NCBI RefSeq assembly: GCF_030159995.1
Contig: NZ_BSNM01000011.1
Coordinates: forward strand, 372,001-436,000
Source of the DNA: Litoribrevibacter albus
Lineage (GTDB): Bacteria > Pseudomonadota > Gammaproteobacteria > Pseudomonadales > Litoribrevibacteraceae
Direction of reading: 5' to 3'
Length of the DNA stretch: 64,000 nt
The notes beneath the pieces were generated by a model, which searched no databases, was not told where the DNA came from, and saw only the letters and a program-made list of their open reading frames with translations. The translations under genes and the position numbers were made by a program. Positions 20,191-28,737 of the stretch are shown here, piece after piece. Position 1 is the first letter of the stretch; each line of letters begins with the position of its first letter.

Positions 20191-20247
20191 CCTATATCGA
20201 CACCCCGGTATTCAACACCTAACATAACCCCAGTTAATGAGTTCTTT

Positions 20248-20613
20248 ATGACCCCTTTTTATCAAAAAACCTACGTTGCCTTTTGGATTCTGTTCATCGC
20301 TCTGCTTGGCATATTTGGCTACAACAAGTTGATCATGCCGGAGCAAGTTGAACGTATTCAATGGGTGCTACTGGCGATTCAATCAGTACCACTGTTGTTG
20401 TTTGTACCCTTCCTGTTAAAGCCAACGTCCAGAACCTTTCAATGGTTCTGCTTTATGCTGCTGCTCTACTTCATTATTGCCGTCGTTAACATCTTCTCTC
20501 CGGGAATGTATTACATCGGATTGGCAGAAAGCGTAACAGTTGGACTCTTGTTCACCGCAGCAATGATGCTAGGACGCTGGAAAATGCGTGGTATGGATAA
20601 GGTATCGGATTAG
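20248..20613 (+). CDS. DUF2069 inner-membrane protein
   Basis: This 121-residue protein has four hydrophobic segments: VAFWILFIALLGIFGY, VLLAIQSVPLLLFVPFLL, FCFMLLLYFIIAVVNI and the last near SVTVGLLFTAAMMLG. It matches the DUF2069 family, which typically follows wrbA. Function is unknown. Its 3' end overlaps the 3' end of the convergent diguanylate cyclase gene by four bases, leaving no room for a dedicated terminator between them. Confidence 0.85.
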   Translation: MTPFYQKTYVAFWILFIALLGIFGYNKLIMPEQVERIQWVLLAIQSVPLLLFVPFLLKPTSRTFQWFCFMLLLYFIIAVVNIFSPGMYYIGLAESVTVGLLFTAAMMLGRWKMRGMDKVSD

Positions 20614-21563
20614 AACAAATCGATATCGCCAACGACCTCGGAGCCTTTTTCTAATGCTCCTTGGTCAATCAGCGCTTGATAACGCTGCACTTGGTTTCGA
20701 CCATTACTCTTAGCGTAATATAAAGCGGCATCCGCCTGAGAAATCAGACCACTGCTGGTTTCGATCTGATCCACGTAAGTATAGCCAATACTGACCGTCA
20801 CCTTCCCCACCTGAGGGAAGCAGTAAGCTTCAATTGCAGACCTTGCACGCTCAAGAATGGCTTCACACTGATCTTCCGTCACCCCTCTCAGGATGATGGC
20901 AAACTCTTCGCCGCCATATCGGAACAACCAATCATCCTCACGGAATACTTTGGGCAATTGCTGACCTAACAGCAGAAGCACTTCATCCCCATACAGATGA
21001 CCAAACCTATCGTTGATTTGCTTGAAGTGATCTACATCGAGTAACGCCAGACAGGAGTTCACCGCCTCATTACGTCGATTGGATTGACCGTGATTATCCA
21101 ACAGTTGGTAAAGCTTCTTGTCAAACTCACCACGGTTCATCAGCCCGGTAAGCGCGTCGTAGGAACACGCTTCAACCAAGTTAAATTGATTACAATACAC
21201 AGTGATGATGAAGTTGAGAAAAACTTCATCCTGGATTTGGGCTTTTCGATCTACGATCAAAACCGCATGCAGCCCATTAACAGAGGCCAGAGGGAAAGGA
21301 CGCAGATCTTTAGGTAAGCTCGGACGAGTTTCGGCTTTAGGATTGAACAAAGCCAAAATGCTCTCTGCATCCGGACCAAACGGGTTTACTTCTGACGAAA
21401 GAACAAACCGGTTTTCTCGTCCAATACCCTGCAAGACATAGAGAACAAATCGTCCATGAATCACCGAATTGAGGATATCCAGAAAAGTAGTATTCACACT
21501 CTGGATATCACGCGTTTCGGTTAACCGAATCACTGAACGATATTGCACCGAGGGCTCTAGCAA
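20610..21563 (-). CDS. GGDEF-domain diguanylate cyclase
   Basis: This enzyme makes cyclic di-GMP from two GTP. The 317 residues contain an N-terminal region of about 150 residues (probably sensory, unassigned, with no transmembrane segment) and a C-terminal GGDEF domain. The active site is RYGGEEFAIILRG. An inhibitory I-site RxxD (REDD) lies five residues before GGEEF, so product inhibition is expected. The domain start (DALTGLMNRGEFDKKL) and the substrate-binding DVDHFKQINDRFGH are intact, so it should be active. It is convergent with DUF2069. Confidence 0.93.
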   Translation of the reverse strand: MLEPSVQYRSVIRLTETRDIQSVNTTFLDILNSVIHGRFVLYVLQGIGRENRFVLSSEVNPFGPDAESILALFNPKAETRPSLPKDLRPFPLASVNGLHAVLIVDRKAQIQDEVFLNFIITVYCNQFNLVEACSYDALTGLMNRGEFDKKLYQLLDNHGQSNRRNEAVNSCLALLDVDHFKQINDRFGHLYGDEVLLLLGQQLPKVFREDDWLFRYGGEEFAIILRGVTEDQCEAILERARSAIEAYCFPQVGKVTVSIGYTYVDQIETSSGLISQADAALYYAKSNGRNQVQRYQALIDQGALEKGSEVVGDIDLF

Positions 21564-21625
21564 ATGACGTCTCCAACGGGTAAATGATTATCTTGAGTAT
21601 ATATCATTACGCTTGCGAGACTGTT

Positions 21626-22141
21626 TTAAAAATCAAACTCATCTTCTATCTGAGCAACCCACGCTTCAACACGCTCGTCGGTTAGTTCAGGTTGTTGATC
21701 TTCATCGATGGCCAACCCAACAAACTCTTTACCGTCTTCGGTCAGTGCTTTGGACTCTTCAAATTCATAGCCCTTAATAGGCCAGTAACCGACAACTGCA
21801 CCACCTTGCTCGATCACCACATCATGAAGCATTCCCATTGCATCCAGGAAGTAATCGGCGTATCCGAATTGATCACCTAGACCAAACAGCGCGACTAGCT
21901 TGCCAGAGAAATCAACCGTGCCTAACTCCTGCCAAAATTCACCCCAATCACTTTGAATTTGACCGTAGTCCCAGGTAGGAATCCCCAAAATCAGATAATC
22001 ATACTCAGCAAAACTGTCTTTGGTTACAGCTGCAATGTCGTGCATTTCAACTGAGTGCCCTTCCAAAAGGTCTCGAATCTTCTCGGCAACCGTTTCGGTA
22101 TTTCCGAGACTCGAACCATAAAACAATCCAATCGTAGCCAA
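21626..22141 (-). CDS. fldA: Flavodoxin (long-chain)
   Basis: Flavodoxins are FMN electron carriers that replace ferredoxin. The product begins (M)ATIGLFYGSSLGNTETVAEK, with the phosphate-binding loop at the N-terminus. The middle LGIPTWDYGQIQSDW and FGLGDQFGYADYFLDAMG are typical of the long-chain FldA class. I choose the TTG at 22141 as start, because it gives the canonical N-terminus and GAGGTG lies just upstream. The in-frame ATG at 22153 would overlap that site. The resulting length is 171 residues. It stands alone; I see no clear Fur box, though I could not search for one systematically. Confidence 0.9.
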   Translation of the reverse strand: MATIGLFYGSSLGNTETVAEKIRDLLEGHSVEMHDIAAVTKDSFAEYDYLILGIPTWDYGQIQSDWGEFWQELGTVDFSGKLVALFGLGDQFGYADYFLDAMGMLHDVVIEQGGAVVGYWPIKGYEFEESKALTEDGKEFVGLAIDEDQQPELTDERVEAWVAQIEDEFDF

Positions 22142-22358
22142 ACAACACCTCATTGAAACGTAATAACTCGGGATTTTTCTCACTCGTTGAGATTTATTAA
22201 GGTAAGAAAAAGTTCCCGAACCAATATTTTGGCTCGACATTCTACAGCAAAGTGATGCCTGAAACACGCCAGATTGGCCGATGTCTTAGAGTCGTAATAT
22301 TTATTCGCAACAATGATTTGGAATTCATTTAATATCGGTCTGCACAAGGATGCGTACC

Positions 22359-23213
22359 ATGAAGGATATCGCCCAGTTTGAAGAAAGTATCGGCAAAAAA
22401 TTCCGCCCCTGGTTTATTAAAGACATACGATTAAACGAGGAATCCGACTGTTTAAGAAGTCTGCTGACACGCCACAGCAAACTACTCTGCATTATGAATC
22501 ACGGCGGATTTTATGGCCCTTGGGCTGCAGCACTGGCATTCCATTACTTACTCCTGACCCACGGTGGTCAAGGCCGAAAACCGACGGGCGTTGCCTGGCG
22601 AGGTTTTTATTCTCTGCCCATTCATAAGCAGATAACACAATACCTCACTCAACTTGATCGCCCTCTGGATTACCCCGGGTTCAAAGAGCTGCTGCTAAAC
22701 CAGACATTTAATGACTTAATCATTTTACCGGAAGGTACGAACTGTCATTATTTCGATGGAAAAACGCTACAGCCTTTTGTAAGTCCAAGATTCATTGAAC
22801 TCAGTATTGAAACCCAAACGCCGCTGTTATTGTTTGTACATCAAGGCAGTGAGCACTGGAGCCAAACCGTTCACCTTCCCAAAGCGCTCATCCCGATGAC
22901 CCGATTGCTGCCCAAACGTTATCGAGATGGCATCGAACAAAACCGGTTAATCAATATTCCACACATGTTGAAAGGCTGCATCCCTCAGATGAACGTCATG
23001 TGCAAGATATATCAACCCAGCATCCATCCCTCCGCCTTACGGGACAAACCCTTTGCTAAGGAATTGATTGAACTGGAAGCCAGAAAAATCCGTTCTATGA
23101 TGCAGACTCACTACGATTCACTGTTAACACAAGCAACAGCAGGCGAATATTCGGATCACTCAAGCAGGGTTAATGAGGAGGTGGTGACACATCCGTGTGT
23201 TGAAGTAGCTTAA
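22359..23213 (+). CDS. PlsC-like lysophospholipid/glycerolipid acyltransferase homologue, atypical
   Basis: This 284-residue protein resembles the LPLAT acyltransferase superfamily. A block-I-like segment IMNHGGFYGPW is followed, at the right distance, by a block-III-like LPEGTN and by a conserved-looking strand with QTPLLLFVHQGSE. In canonical PlsC proteins block I is NHxxxxD; here the position of the Asp is Gly, so the catalytic dyad is incomplete or uses another residue. I see no transmembrane anchor at the N-terminus. The ATG at 22359 is preferred over 22350, because AAGGA is well placed for it. Acyl donor and acceptor cannot be inferred. It is alone between flavodoxin and sixA. Confidence 0.6.
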   Translation: MKDIAQFEESIGKKFRPWFIKDIRLNEESDCLRSLLTRHSKLLCIMNHGGFYGPWAAALAFHYLLLTHGGQGRKPTGVAWRGFYSLPIHKQITQYLTQLDRPLDYPGFKELLLNQTFNDLIILPEGTNCHYFDGKTLQPFVSPRFIELSIETQTPLLLFVHQGSEHWSQTVHLPKALIPMTRLLPKRYRDGIEQNRLINIPHMLKGCIPQMNVMCKIYQPSIHPSALRDKPFAKELIELEARKIRSMMQTHYDSLLTQATAGEYSDHSSRVNEEVVTHPCVEVA

Positions 23214-23229
23214 ATTCCGAGAGAAGACA

Positions 23230-23248
23230 CCATTTGATGATCAAATGG
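23230..23248. repeat. Perfect inverted repeat after the acyltransferase gene
   Basis: CCATTTGA and TCAAATGG (8 bp each) flank a TGA spacer. The repeat overlaps the stop codon of a small minus-strand ORF and lies 17 bases after the stop codon of the acyltransferase gene. There is no T-run on either side, so it is only terminator-like. Confidence 0.5.
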
Positions 23249-23345
23249 CCAGTAGATCCTCAAGATAAAGCGATAAGGCTTGGCAATTCAATTGTTCTTC
23301 TTTTGAATGGGCTACAAAGACTTTCCACTGTGCATCGTACTGCAT
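23241..23345 (-). CDS. Possible 34-residue small protein
   Basis: In the 372-base stretch between the acyltransferase gene and sixA, an ORF of 34 codons begins at an ATG preceded by TAGGAG seven bases away. Its product starts MQYDAQWKVFVAHSKEEQ and is soluble-looking, with aromatic and acidic residues. I know no family for it. The good ribosome-binding site and lack of other content in this gap support translation. The short length means chance cannot be excluded. The stop codon lies inside a perfect inverted repeat. Confidence 0.4.
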   Translation of the reverse strand: MQYDAQWKVFVAHSKEEQLNCQALSLYLEDLLAI

Positions 23346-23585
23346 GACTCTACTCCTAAGTGCCTGACCTTCATTGGTTCTGCACAAGGATGATCACTTG
23401 TCATAGGAACCCAGAGGCCAATTTTTTGTTATTTAGATTGAGAGCTATCGACTCAGTCGGTAGTCACTGTTTAAAAAGTAGACGAGATAGCGAAACACAA
23501 ATGTGACGCAAGTCACATCAGTACACTTTTTAACCATCGCATTACATAAGAGCACGGATAGTTAAGAAAAGTGCGTAAATGCGAG

Positions 23586-24104
23586 TTAAGCGCTTACTCC
23601 CGAAGACAACTGCTTGTACTTCTTGGGATACTCGATGCGGGTCAGCTTACCAGTATCTGATGCAAGTTCAGACCAATCATCCAGTGCAAATTCAATGAAT
23701 GCCATACCACAGGTGGGTAAGTTATCCAGATCTTCCCCGGTGAGGGTAAAAATGAGATCCGTTAGCCCAGGGTTATGTCCAAAAAGCACCACGTTCTTCC
23801 ATTTATTTTTGATCTGTCGAAGTTCCGTGATCAAATGCAAATAACTGGCATCATACAACTGCTCATTGAGCTTCAAACTACTCAGTGAACGATTACAGTA
23901 CTGGCCAAAGATTTCAGCGGTTCGGATTGCTCGGGTGGCAGGGCTGGATAACCAGAGATCGGTTTTCTCCAGAGCTTTTGAGGTACGCAATGCCATCATC
24001 GGAGCATCTTGAATACCTCGCTTATTGAGAGGCCGATCCTTATCGGCTAATCCATCGAATTTCCAGCTGGACTTAGCGTGACGAATCAATATCAACTGCT
24101 TCAT
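23586..24104 (-). CDS. sixA: Phosphohistidine phosphatase SixA
   Basis: SixA is a small histidine-phosphatase-superfamily enzyme that dephosphorylates phosphohistidine on HPt domains or on PTS-Ntr components. The 172 residues begin MKQLILIRHAKSSW with the RHG-type RHAKS catalytic motif. LSSPATRAIRTAEI and FGHNPGLTDL supply the second catalytic His and flanking Arg. I use the ATG at 24104, because AGGA precedes it and the product then starts at the catalytic strand as in the family. An upstream in-frame start at 24179 would run through a terminator hairpin. Confidence 0.9.
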   Translation of the reverse strand: MKQLILIRHAKSSWKFDGLADKDRPLNKRGIQDAPMMALRTSKALEKTDLWLSSPATRAIRTAEIFGQYCNRSLSSLKLNEQLYDASYLHLITELRQIKNKWKNVVLFGHNPGLTDLIFTLTGEDLDNLPTCGMAFIEFALDDWSELASDTGKLTRIEYPKKYKQLSSGVSA

Positions 24105-24130
24105 ATAGAACATCCTGCGTAAATAATGCG

Positions 24131-24174
24131 AATAAAAAAAGGGGCTGTGAAAATAGGTATTTTCATTGGCCCCC
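24131..24174 (-). terminator. Intrinsic terminator upstream of sixA
   Basis: On the minus strand GGGGC pairs with GCCCC and TATTTTC with GAAAATA (24141-24173), an interrupted stem. It is followed by CCCTTTTTTTATTCG. It lies 220 bases after the serine hydrolase stop codon and only about 30 bases before the sixA start, so it probably ends the hydrolase transcript or a small RNA in between. Confidence 0.7.
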
Positions 24175-24391
24175 AACAATTATCTCACATCAACAAGGAA
24201 ACCGAGTCGAAGCGTGACCTCTTTCGACAATCACAAATCCAGCTCAGTCATATGAACAACAAGCTCACCGGCTGTTCACATTGGTGTGGAATCCTATCAA
24301 GGCTATATGTCTTTTTTATGACAATGTCCCAAGTTACGAACCCAAGACTAAGAATCACATAATCAGAACCAAGAGCCACATAAGGGCCAAT

Positions 24392-25549
24392 CTATAGACA
24401 TTCATACACAGCGGTAATCAATCCTTCCGCTCTTGGATCAACCAGAATATAAGGCCCCATATAATTATGAACATAACCAAAGCCCAATTGTGCATCGGGA
24501 TCAGCAAAACCGATACTGCCTCCCGCGCCTGGGTGTCCGAATGATCGAGGGCCACCAAACTGCGCCAAGCGACTGGGCTGAGACATCATAAAGCCCATAC
24601 TGAATCGGGTATCGGTGTGCAACACAGGGTCATAGCCTCGCGCCGTTTCAGACCAGCACAAAGAAAGCGACTCGGGTTTTAACAAACGGAAACCATCCAG
24701 TGAACCACCATTCGCCAACGCTCCGTACAACTTCGCCAACGAACGTCCGTTGGTGTGTCCATTAGCAGACGGTAATTCCATCGAGCGCCAGGCTTTCGAG
24801 TTCGTACCCCGCTGTGCCGACGGCGGGTTAGCGAATGCTTTCGACGACACTCCGGTTGGATTTTTCATAATTTCTTTAAAGAGGCCATCCACCATTGGAT
24901 CACCTTTCACCGGACGACCGCGCTCAATCTTGGCACAACGATGGAACTCCGACTCCGGCGTCCCGATAAAACAATCCAACCCCATAGGAGCCACAATTTC
25001 TTTCTGAAGGTATTGCCCCATTGTCTGACCCGTTGCCTGACGGAAGACTTCGCCGATCATCCAACCAAAGGTTAATGGTGAATAGCCATGTTGGCCGTAT
25101 GGCCACCAGGGTGCTTGCTCTGCCACCGCATGACACATGTAATCCCAGTCATAAAGATGGTCGGCCTGAATCATCGCATCAATAGCAGATACGCCCGTTT
25201 TATGGGAAAGGATGTCGGACACCTTGAGATGCGATTTGCCTTCCTGGGCAAAGTCCGGCCAATAATCGATGATCCGGTCATTCAGGCTCAACAGCCCTTG
25301 TTCCACGGCCCGTAACACGCAAATAGCAGCAATGCCCTTGGTACATGAGAAAGCATTGGCGATGGTATCTTGCTGCCAACCTTGTTGTTCATCGGCATCA
25401 GACATGCCACCCCAAAGGTCAACCACCAGCTCGCCTTTGTGAACCAATGCCAAGGAGGCACCTCGGCTATCATCACTCAACAGCAACTGCTCAAACGCTT
25501 CTCTGACCGAATAAAATTCGGGTGTTACAAATCCATTCACCATCGACAT
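24392..25549 (-). CDS. Serine hydrolase, class C beta-lactamase/EstB (family VIII esterase) type
   Basis: This is a penicillin-binding-protein-fold hydrolase of 385 residues. The catalytic SxxK appears as SCTKG near residue 88. A YxS-type second motif appears as GYSPLTFGW near 173 and a late HPGAGGS motif near 340 replaces the KTG box. This set is typical of family VIII carboxylesterases rather than true AmpC. There is no evident signal peptide, which favours a cytoplasmic esterase with an ester or lactone substrate. Substrate is unknown. It is flanked by long non-coding stretches on both sides (220 and 336 bases). Confidence 0.85.
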   Translation of the reverse strand: MSMVNGFVTPEFYSVREAFEQLLLSDDSRGASLALVHKGELVVDLWGGMSDADEQQGWQQDTIANAFSCTKGIAAICVLRAVEQGLLSLNDRIIDYWPDFAQEGKSHLKVSDILSHKTGVSAIDAMIQADHLYDWDYMCHAVAEQAPWWPYGQHGYSPLTFGWMIGEVFRQATGQTMGQYLQKEIVAPMGLDCFIGTPESEFHRCAKIERGRPVKGDPMVDGLFKEIMKNPTGVSSKAFANPPSAQRGTNSKAWRSMELPSANGHTNGRSLAKLYGALANGGSLDGFRLLKPESLSLCWSETARGYDPVLHTDTRFSMGFMMSQPSRLAQFGGPRSFGHPGAGGSIGFADPDAQLGFGYVHNYMGPYILVDPRAEGLITAVYECL

Positions 25550-25885
25550 ACCGTTACAACACCTTACTTTTTGTTTCCGAGAAATTGTTTTACCACAAAT
25601 GGTTTTGACATGCTTTTAAAGCAATTAATCAGCTGTACGAGATAAATTCATGTTATTAGGCGCAAACTTGGATTTTTGATCTATGCTGAGTAATGCTCAA
25701 ATTAAAAGTATGAAGTATTTGTACTGTCTTGCCACTGTCTGAAAATGCCTCATTCAAAACTTTGAACTACTATTACCAGTAGATTGATCTTACTAAACAT
25801 CACATACAAGGTTTTGAACGAGAAACACCGAACGACGCCGTAACCGCAAGGCAAGTACTTAAAGTGGTAGAGGAAAGAACGATTT
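25550..25885. other. 336-base intergenic region between divergent genes
   Basis: This stretch separates the serine hydrolase gene (minus strand) from the HDOD gene (plus strand) and must hold both promoters. I looked for a cyclic-di-GMP (GEMM) riboswitch, a tRNA and small ORFs with ribosome-binding sites and found none convincing. The only structure is a 5-bp inverted repeat CTACT/AGTAG at 25767-25782. AGAGGAAAG before 25886 is a good ribosome-binding site for the HDOD gene. Confidence 0.6.
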
Positions 25886-26734
25886 ATGGGTGCAGCAAGT
25901 ATACCGACAAAACAAGAAATGGAAGCCGCCTATGAAGTCATACGTAAGTTAAGAATGCCTTCGGTGCCGGACATCATTACCGAAGTGCAACGCTTACTCC
26001 AGGAACCCCATCTGCGTATTGACGAAATCACCAGTTTAATCAGCCAGGATGCCACGTTGACCGGTGAAGTGTTAAAAGCAGCCCGTTCCCCCCTATATGG
26101 TCTGTCTGAAGACGTCACTACAATTTTTCACGCGGTGAAAGTGCTGGGTATAAAGCGCTTAAATGAAATAACCATTGCCGTAGCACTTAAAGCCTCCTTA
26201 AACCCAATGAATGAATTCCACGCCAAACTTTGGGATGAAAGTCTGATGATTGCTGCCGGGTCCGCTTGGCTAGCCAGTGCGTCAGGCCATGTTGATCGGG
26301 ACGAAGCCTACTTGGCCGGACTGTTTTCAAACATAGGTTGCATGTTGTTATCACAAGGCAATCTGAAGTATGAAATTTTGTATGAAAAAGCACGGGCTTA
26401 TCCATTGACTACCCACGAGCTGGAAGCACGATTAATGAATACCAATCACTCAGTGGTCGGGTTCATTGTGGCCGAATTATGGAGTCTTCCCGAGCGTGTC
26501 TGTAAATCCATTTATCATCTTCACGATACCAACATCACGCCTTCTGGCGTCGATGATTTAGGAGCGCTTATTTCAGTGGTTCGTACGGCTACGGCCCATA
26601 TGGAAGAAGTGAGAATGATTAAAGTGCCGGAGAGCATGGAGTTTCTGAAATTCCACGATTCAGCCCGTGAAGAATTGATGATGGAGGAAGCCACCTACGA
26701 AGAGTTTTCCGAATATATGGAAAGCTTGATCTAA
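25886..26734 (+). CDS. HDOD-domain protein
   Basis: HDOD domains are catalytically dead relatives of HD phosphohydrolases that act as signalling scaffolds, often in motility, cyclic-di-GMP or stress networks. The 282 residues are almost entirely the domain (LRMPSVPDIITEVQRLLQEP, then SLISQDATLTGEVLKAARSP, and YLAGLFSNIGCMLLSQGN). A short acidic C-terminal tail follows (EEATYEEFSEYMESLI). No GGDEF, EAL or receiver domain is attached. It is monocistronic with a good ribosome-binding site. Partner proteins cannot be inferred. Confidence 0.88.
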   Translation: MGAASIPTKQEMEAAYEVIRKLRMPSVPDIITEVQRLLQEPHLRIDEITSLISQDATLTGEVLKAARSPLYGLSEDVTTIFHAVKVLGIKRLNEITIAVALKASLNPMNEFHAKLWDESLMIAAGSAWLASASGHVDRDEAYLAGLFSNIGCMLLSQGNLKYEILYEKARAYPLTTHELEARLMNTNHSVVGFIVAELWSLPERVCKSIYHLHDTNITPSGVDDLGALISVVRTATAHMEEVRMIKVPESMEFLKFHDSAREELMMEEATYEEFSEYMESLI

Positions 26735-26745
26735 TCCCAGTAGAG

Positions 26746-26775
26746 TAGCTGCTTAGTCACACGGGTAAGCAGCTA
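26746..26775 (+). promoter_or_regulatory. Hairpin enclosing the ribosome-binding region of the NadD-like gene
   Basis: TAGCTGCTTA (26746-26755) is perfectly complementary to TAAGCAGCTA (26766-26775). The last base of the second arm is the A of the ATG start codon, and the loop is GTCACACGGG. If it forms in the mRNA it would pair most of the region between the weak GGGTAAG site and the start codon. It lies 12 bases after the HDOD stop codon. Confidence 0.55.
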
Positions 26776-27338
26776 TGATTGGTATTTTTGGTTCCGCATT
26801 TAATCCTCCCACATTAGGACATAAAAACGCGATTATTCAGGCATCTCGCTCATGCCAAACCATTCTCTTAGTGCCTTCCGCCAGTCATGCCTTTGGCAAA
26901 CAAATGCTGCCATTCGAACTTAGATATCGAATGCTCTTAGGCTTCGTGCATGACATTCAGTCTCAGATTCCCTGCCCTATTGACGTATCAGACATCGAAC
27001 AGCAAATGTTTCATGAAGGGTTCTCCCCGATTTACACCTTTGATGTATTAGCACGACTGGAAAAGGAGCTGGGAACGTCAGAACTCGCCTTTATCATGGG
27101 CCCCGATAATGCCAATCCCGAGACCTGGCAGAAGTTCTACAAACATCAGGAAATTGATCAGCGTTGGAATAAAATCCTCTGTGAAGAGCAGCAACCGATC
27201 CGCAGCACACGCCTTCGCCAAACCGTAGCCGAAGGCGCAACAGATGACCGACTACTGAACTTCACCACCGCCTCGGTGGTGGATGTCATTCGATCGGAAG
27301 GCTTGTATTTGGACGCCCCATTAAGCACGGATAACTAA
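26775..27338 (+). CDS. nadD: Nicotinate-nucleotide adenylyltransferase-like nucleotidyltransferase
   Basis: This is a nucleotidyltransferase-fold enzyme of 187 residues. The N-terminal GIFGSAFNPPTLGHKNAI contains the (H/T)xGH ATP-binding motif, and PIRSTRLRQ corresponds to the ISSTxxR motif. In NadD it transfers AMP from ATP to nicotinate mononucleotide in NAD synthesis. It is somewhat shorter than E. coli NadD (213 residues), and it is not next to rsfS, holA or proA where housekeeping nadD often sits, so it could be a second or divergent copy. The start codon lies in a hairpin. Confidence 0.78.
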   Translation: MIGIFGSAFNPPTLGHKNAIIQASRSCQTILLVPSASHAFGKQMLPFELRYRMLLGFVHDIQSQIPCPIDVSDIEQQMFHEGFSPIYTFDVLARLEKELGTSELAFIMGPDNANPETWQKFYKHQEIDQRWNKILCEEQQPIRSTRLRQTVAEGATDDRLLNFTTASVVDVIRSEGLYLDAPLSTDN

Positions 27339-27411
27339 TAGCCACCATCTCTCAAGCTCACATACATACGCGAGTATTCATTGTCAGTAGCCATTAGCCT
27401 GTAAGCATTGG

Positions 27412-28635
27412 CTAGTACTCATCCAATAAAGTGAATTGGATGCCGGATGCAATCAGCCGCTCAATCAACAATTCACCAAAAGCAGCTGCAGGAGTAAGAA
27501 CGCCATAAACAGGCTCCAGATGTTCTCTGTCCTGAATCAACGCCAGAGCCGCTTGCGAAACAATTTTAGCCGTTTCCCCATAACCTGGATCGCCTCCTCG
27601 GACACTGGCCAATACCTGATGAGGGCCACAACGGGCATCTACCGTCACCTTAAACCAAGCCCGTTCTCGGTCACCATCAGAGGGGCCATCCCCCTCAGGA
27701 AACAGAGAGAGTAATTTTTCCCGAGTCCAAGGCAATTGCGATAAACCAATCATCGTGGACACACCGCCCAAAGCCACTAACAACTTAGGCAAAGAACGTA
27801 TCTGCAAATAGTGTCCATAAGTGAAGCTTCGACCGTATTGTTCAAACAACTCAGCGGATCGACGTACCACCTGACTATCGATACTAGGCAAAGGAACGAT
27901 CCAACTTCGTAATTTAGAGCGATATTCCATTCGCGGCCGAGCGATTCGAATCGTTCGACCATCAACAAACTTACCCGACACAAGAGACCGCCATAGTTGT
28001 TTAGGGTGAATTGAATGCCTCAATCTCGACATGATGGAAATCATCGATTTCCAGGTACCACTGGATATTCGCCCACCCAAGTTAACGAAAGTATCCACCA
28101 CCACGTCTTCACGAACTAACTCCCCCACCTGCTCGCTAAGTTGTTGTACAGCAAACAACACACCCAGGTCGTGGGGAACACTGTCAAAGCCACAAGCATG
28201 AATTAAACGACACTTGGTGGAACGGGCAACCATGTCGTACTTGGGATACATAGCGTCTACGAATTCATTTTCGCCCGTGATATCGAGATAATCCGTCCCC
28301 TTTTCCGCGCAGGCTTTGATTACAGGTTCCCCTAATTCCATGTAAGGGCCTACCGCTGAGATCATCACCTGTGTCTTTTCTGCCAATCCCATTAATGCTT
28401 CTTCGTCATGACAATCCGCCACTTCAACAGCGATAGCCTCATTGGCCCGATCCGCTTCTACCATCTCTTGCTTTAACAGTTCCAGCTTATTGCGATCCCG
28501 CCCTGCGATTGCGAGAGAAACCGGATGTTTCAACGCGCTGTTTTCAAGCAATGATTCACACAGATAAATAAGAATTAGCCGGCCTGTATATCCTGTTGCT
28601 CCATACAAAGTTATGTCATAGCGTCGGGCTGTCAT
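27412..28635 (-). CDS. Saccharopine dehydrogenase-like / trans-acting enoyl reductase family protein
   Basis: This is a 407-residue protein with an N-terminal Rossmann fold (YDITLYGATGYTGRLI, GxxGxxG type). A VISAVGPYMELGEPV segment follows and then a YLDITGENEF segment, typical of the saccharopine-dehydrogenase-like family that includes mycobacterial trans-acting enoyl reductases. In pseudomonads and marine bacteria the function is generally unknown; a role in lipid reduction is possible. It is divergent from bioA with 102 bases between the starts. No signal peptide; a hydrophobic patch lies around residues 295-310. Confidence 0.82.
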   Translation of the reverse strand: MTARRYDITLYGATGYTGRLILIYLCESLLENSALKHPVSLAIAGRDRNKLELLKQEMVEADRANEAIAVEVADCHDEEALMGLAEKTQVMISAVGPYMELGEPVIKACAEKGTDYLDITGENEFVDAMYPKYDMVARSTKCRLIHACGFDSVPHDLGVLFAVQQLSEQVGELVREDVVVDTFVNLGGRISSGTWKSMISIMSRLRHSIHPKQLWRSLVSGKFVDGRTIRIARPRMEYRSKLRSWIVPLPSIDSQVVRRSAELFEQYGRSFTYGHYLQIRSLPKLLVALGGVSTMIGLSQLPWTREKLLSLFPEGDGPSDGDRERAWFKVTVDARCGPHQVLASVRGGDPGYGETAKIVSQAALALIQDREHLEPVYGVLTPAAAFGELLIERLIASGIQFTLLDEY

Positions 28636-28737
28636 ACGTTCCCTCTGATTTAAAGTGATATACTGTCCGGGTTTTTGCTGAAGCTGGGATGAGTCCTATC
28701 CTTAAATACACGTTTTCCATACGAGTCCATTCAATCC

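Noticed and set aside
22340-23392. 13-base direct repeat CTGCACAAGGATG at 22340-22352 and 23380-23392
   Set aside because: In 64 kb many 13-mers recur by chance, and the copies sit in different contexts.
25790-25885. Possible cyclic-di-GMP riboswitch before the HDOD gene
   Set aside because: The GEMM core sequences and the tetraloop-receptor arrangement are not present; only short GC- and AAGGCAAG-like similarity was seen.
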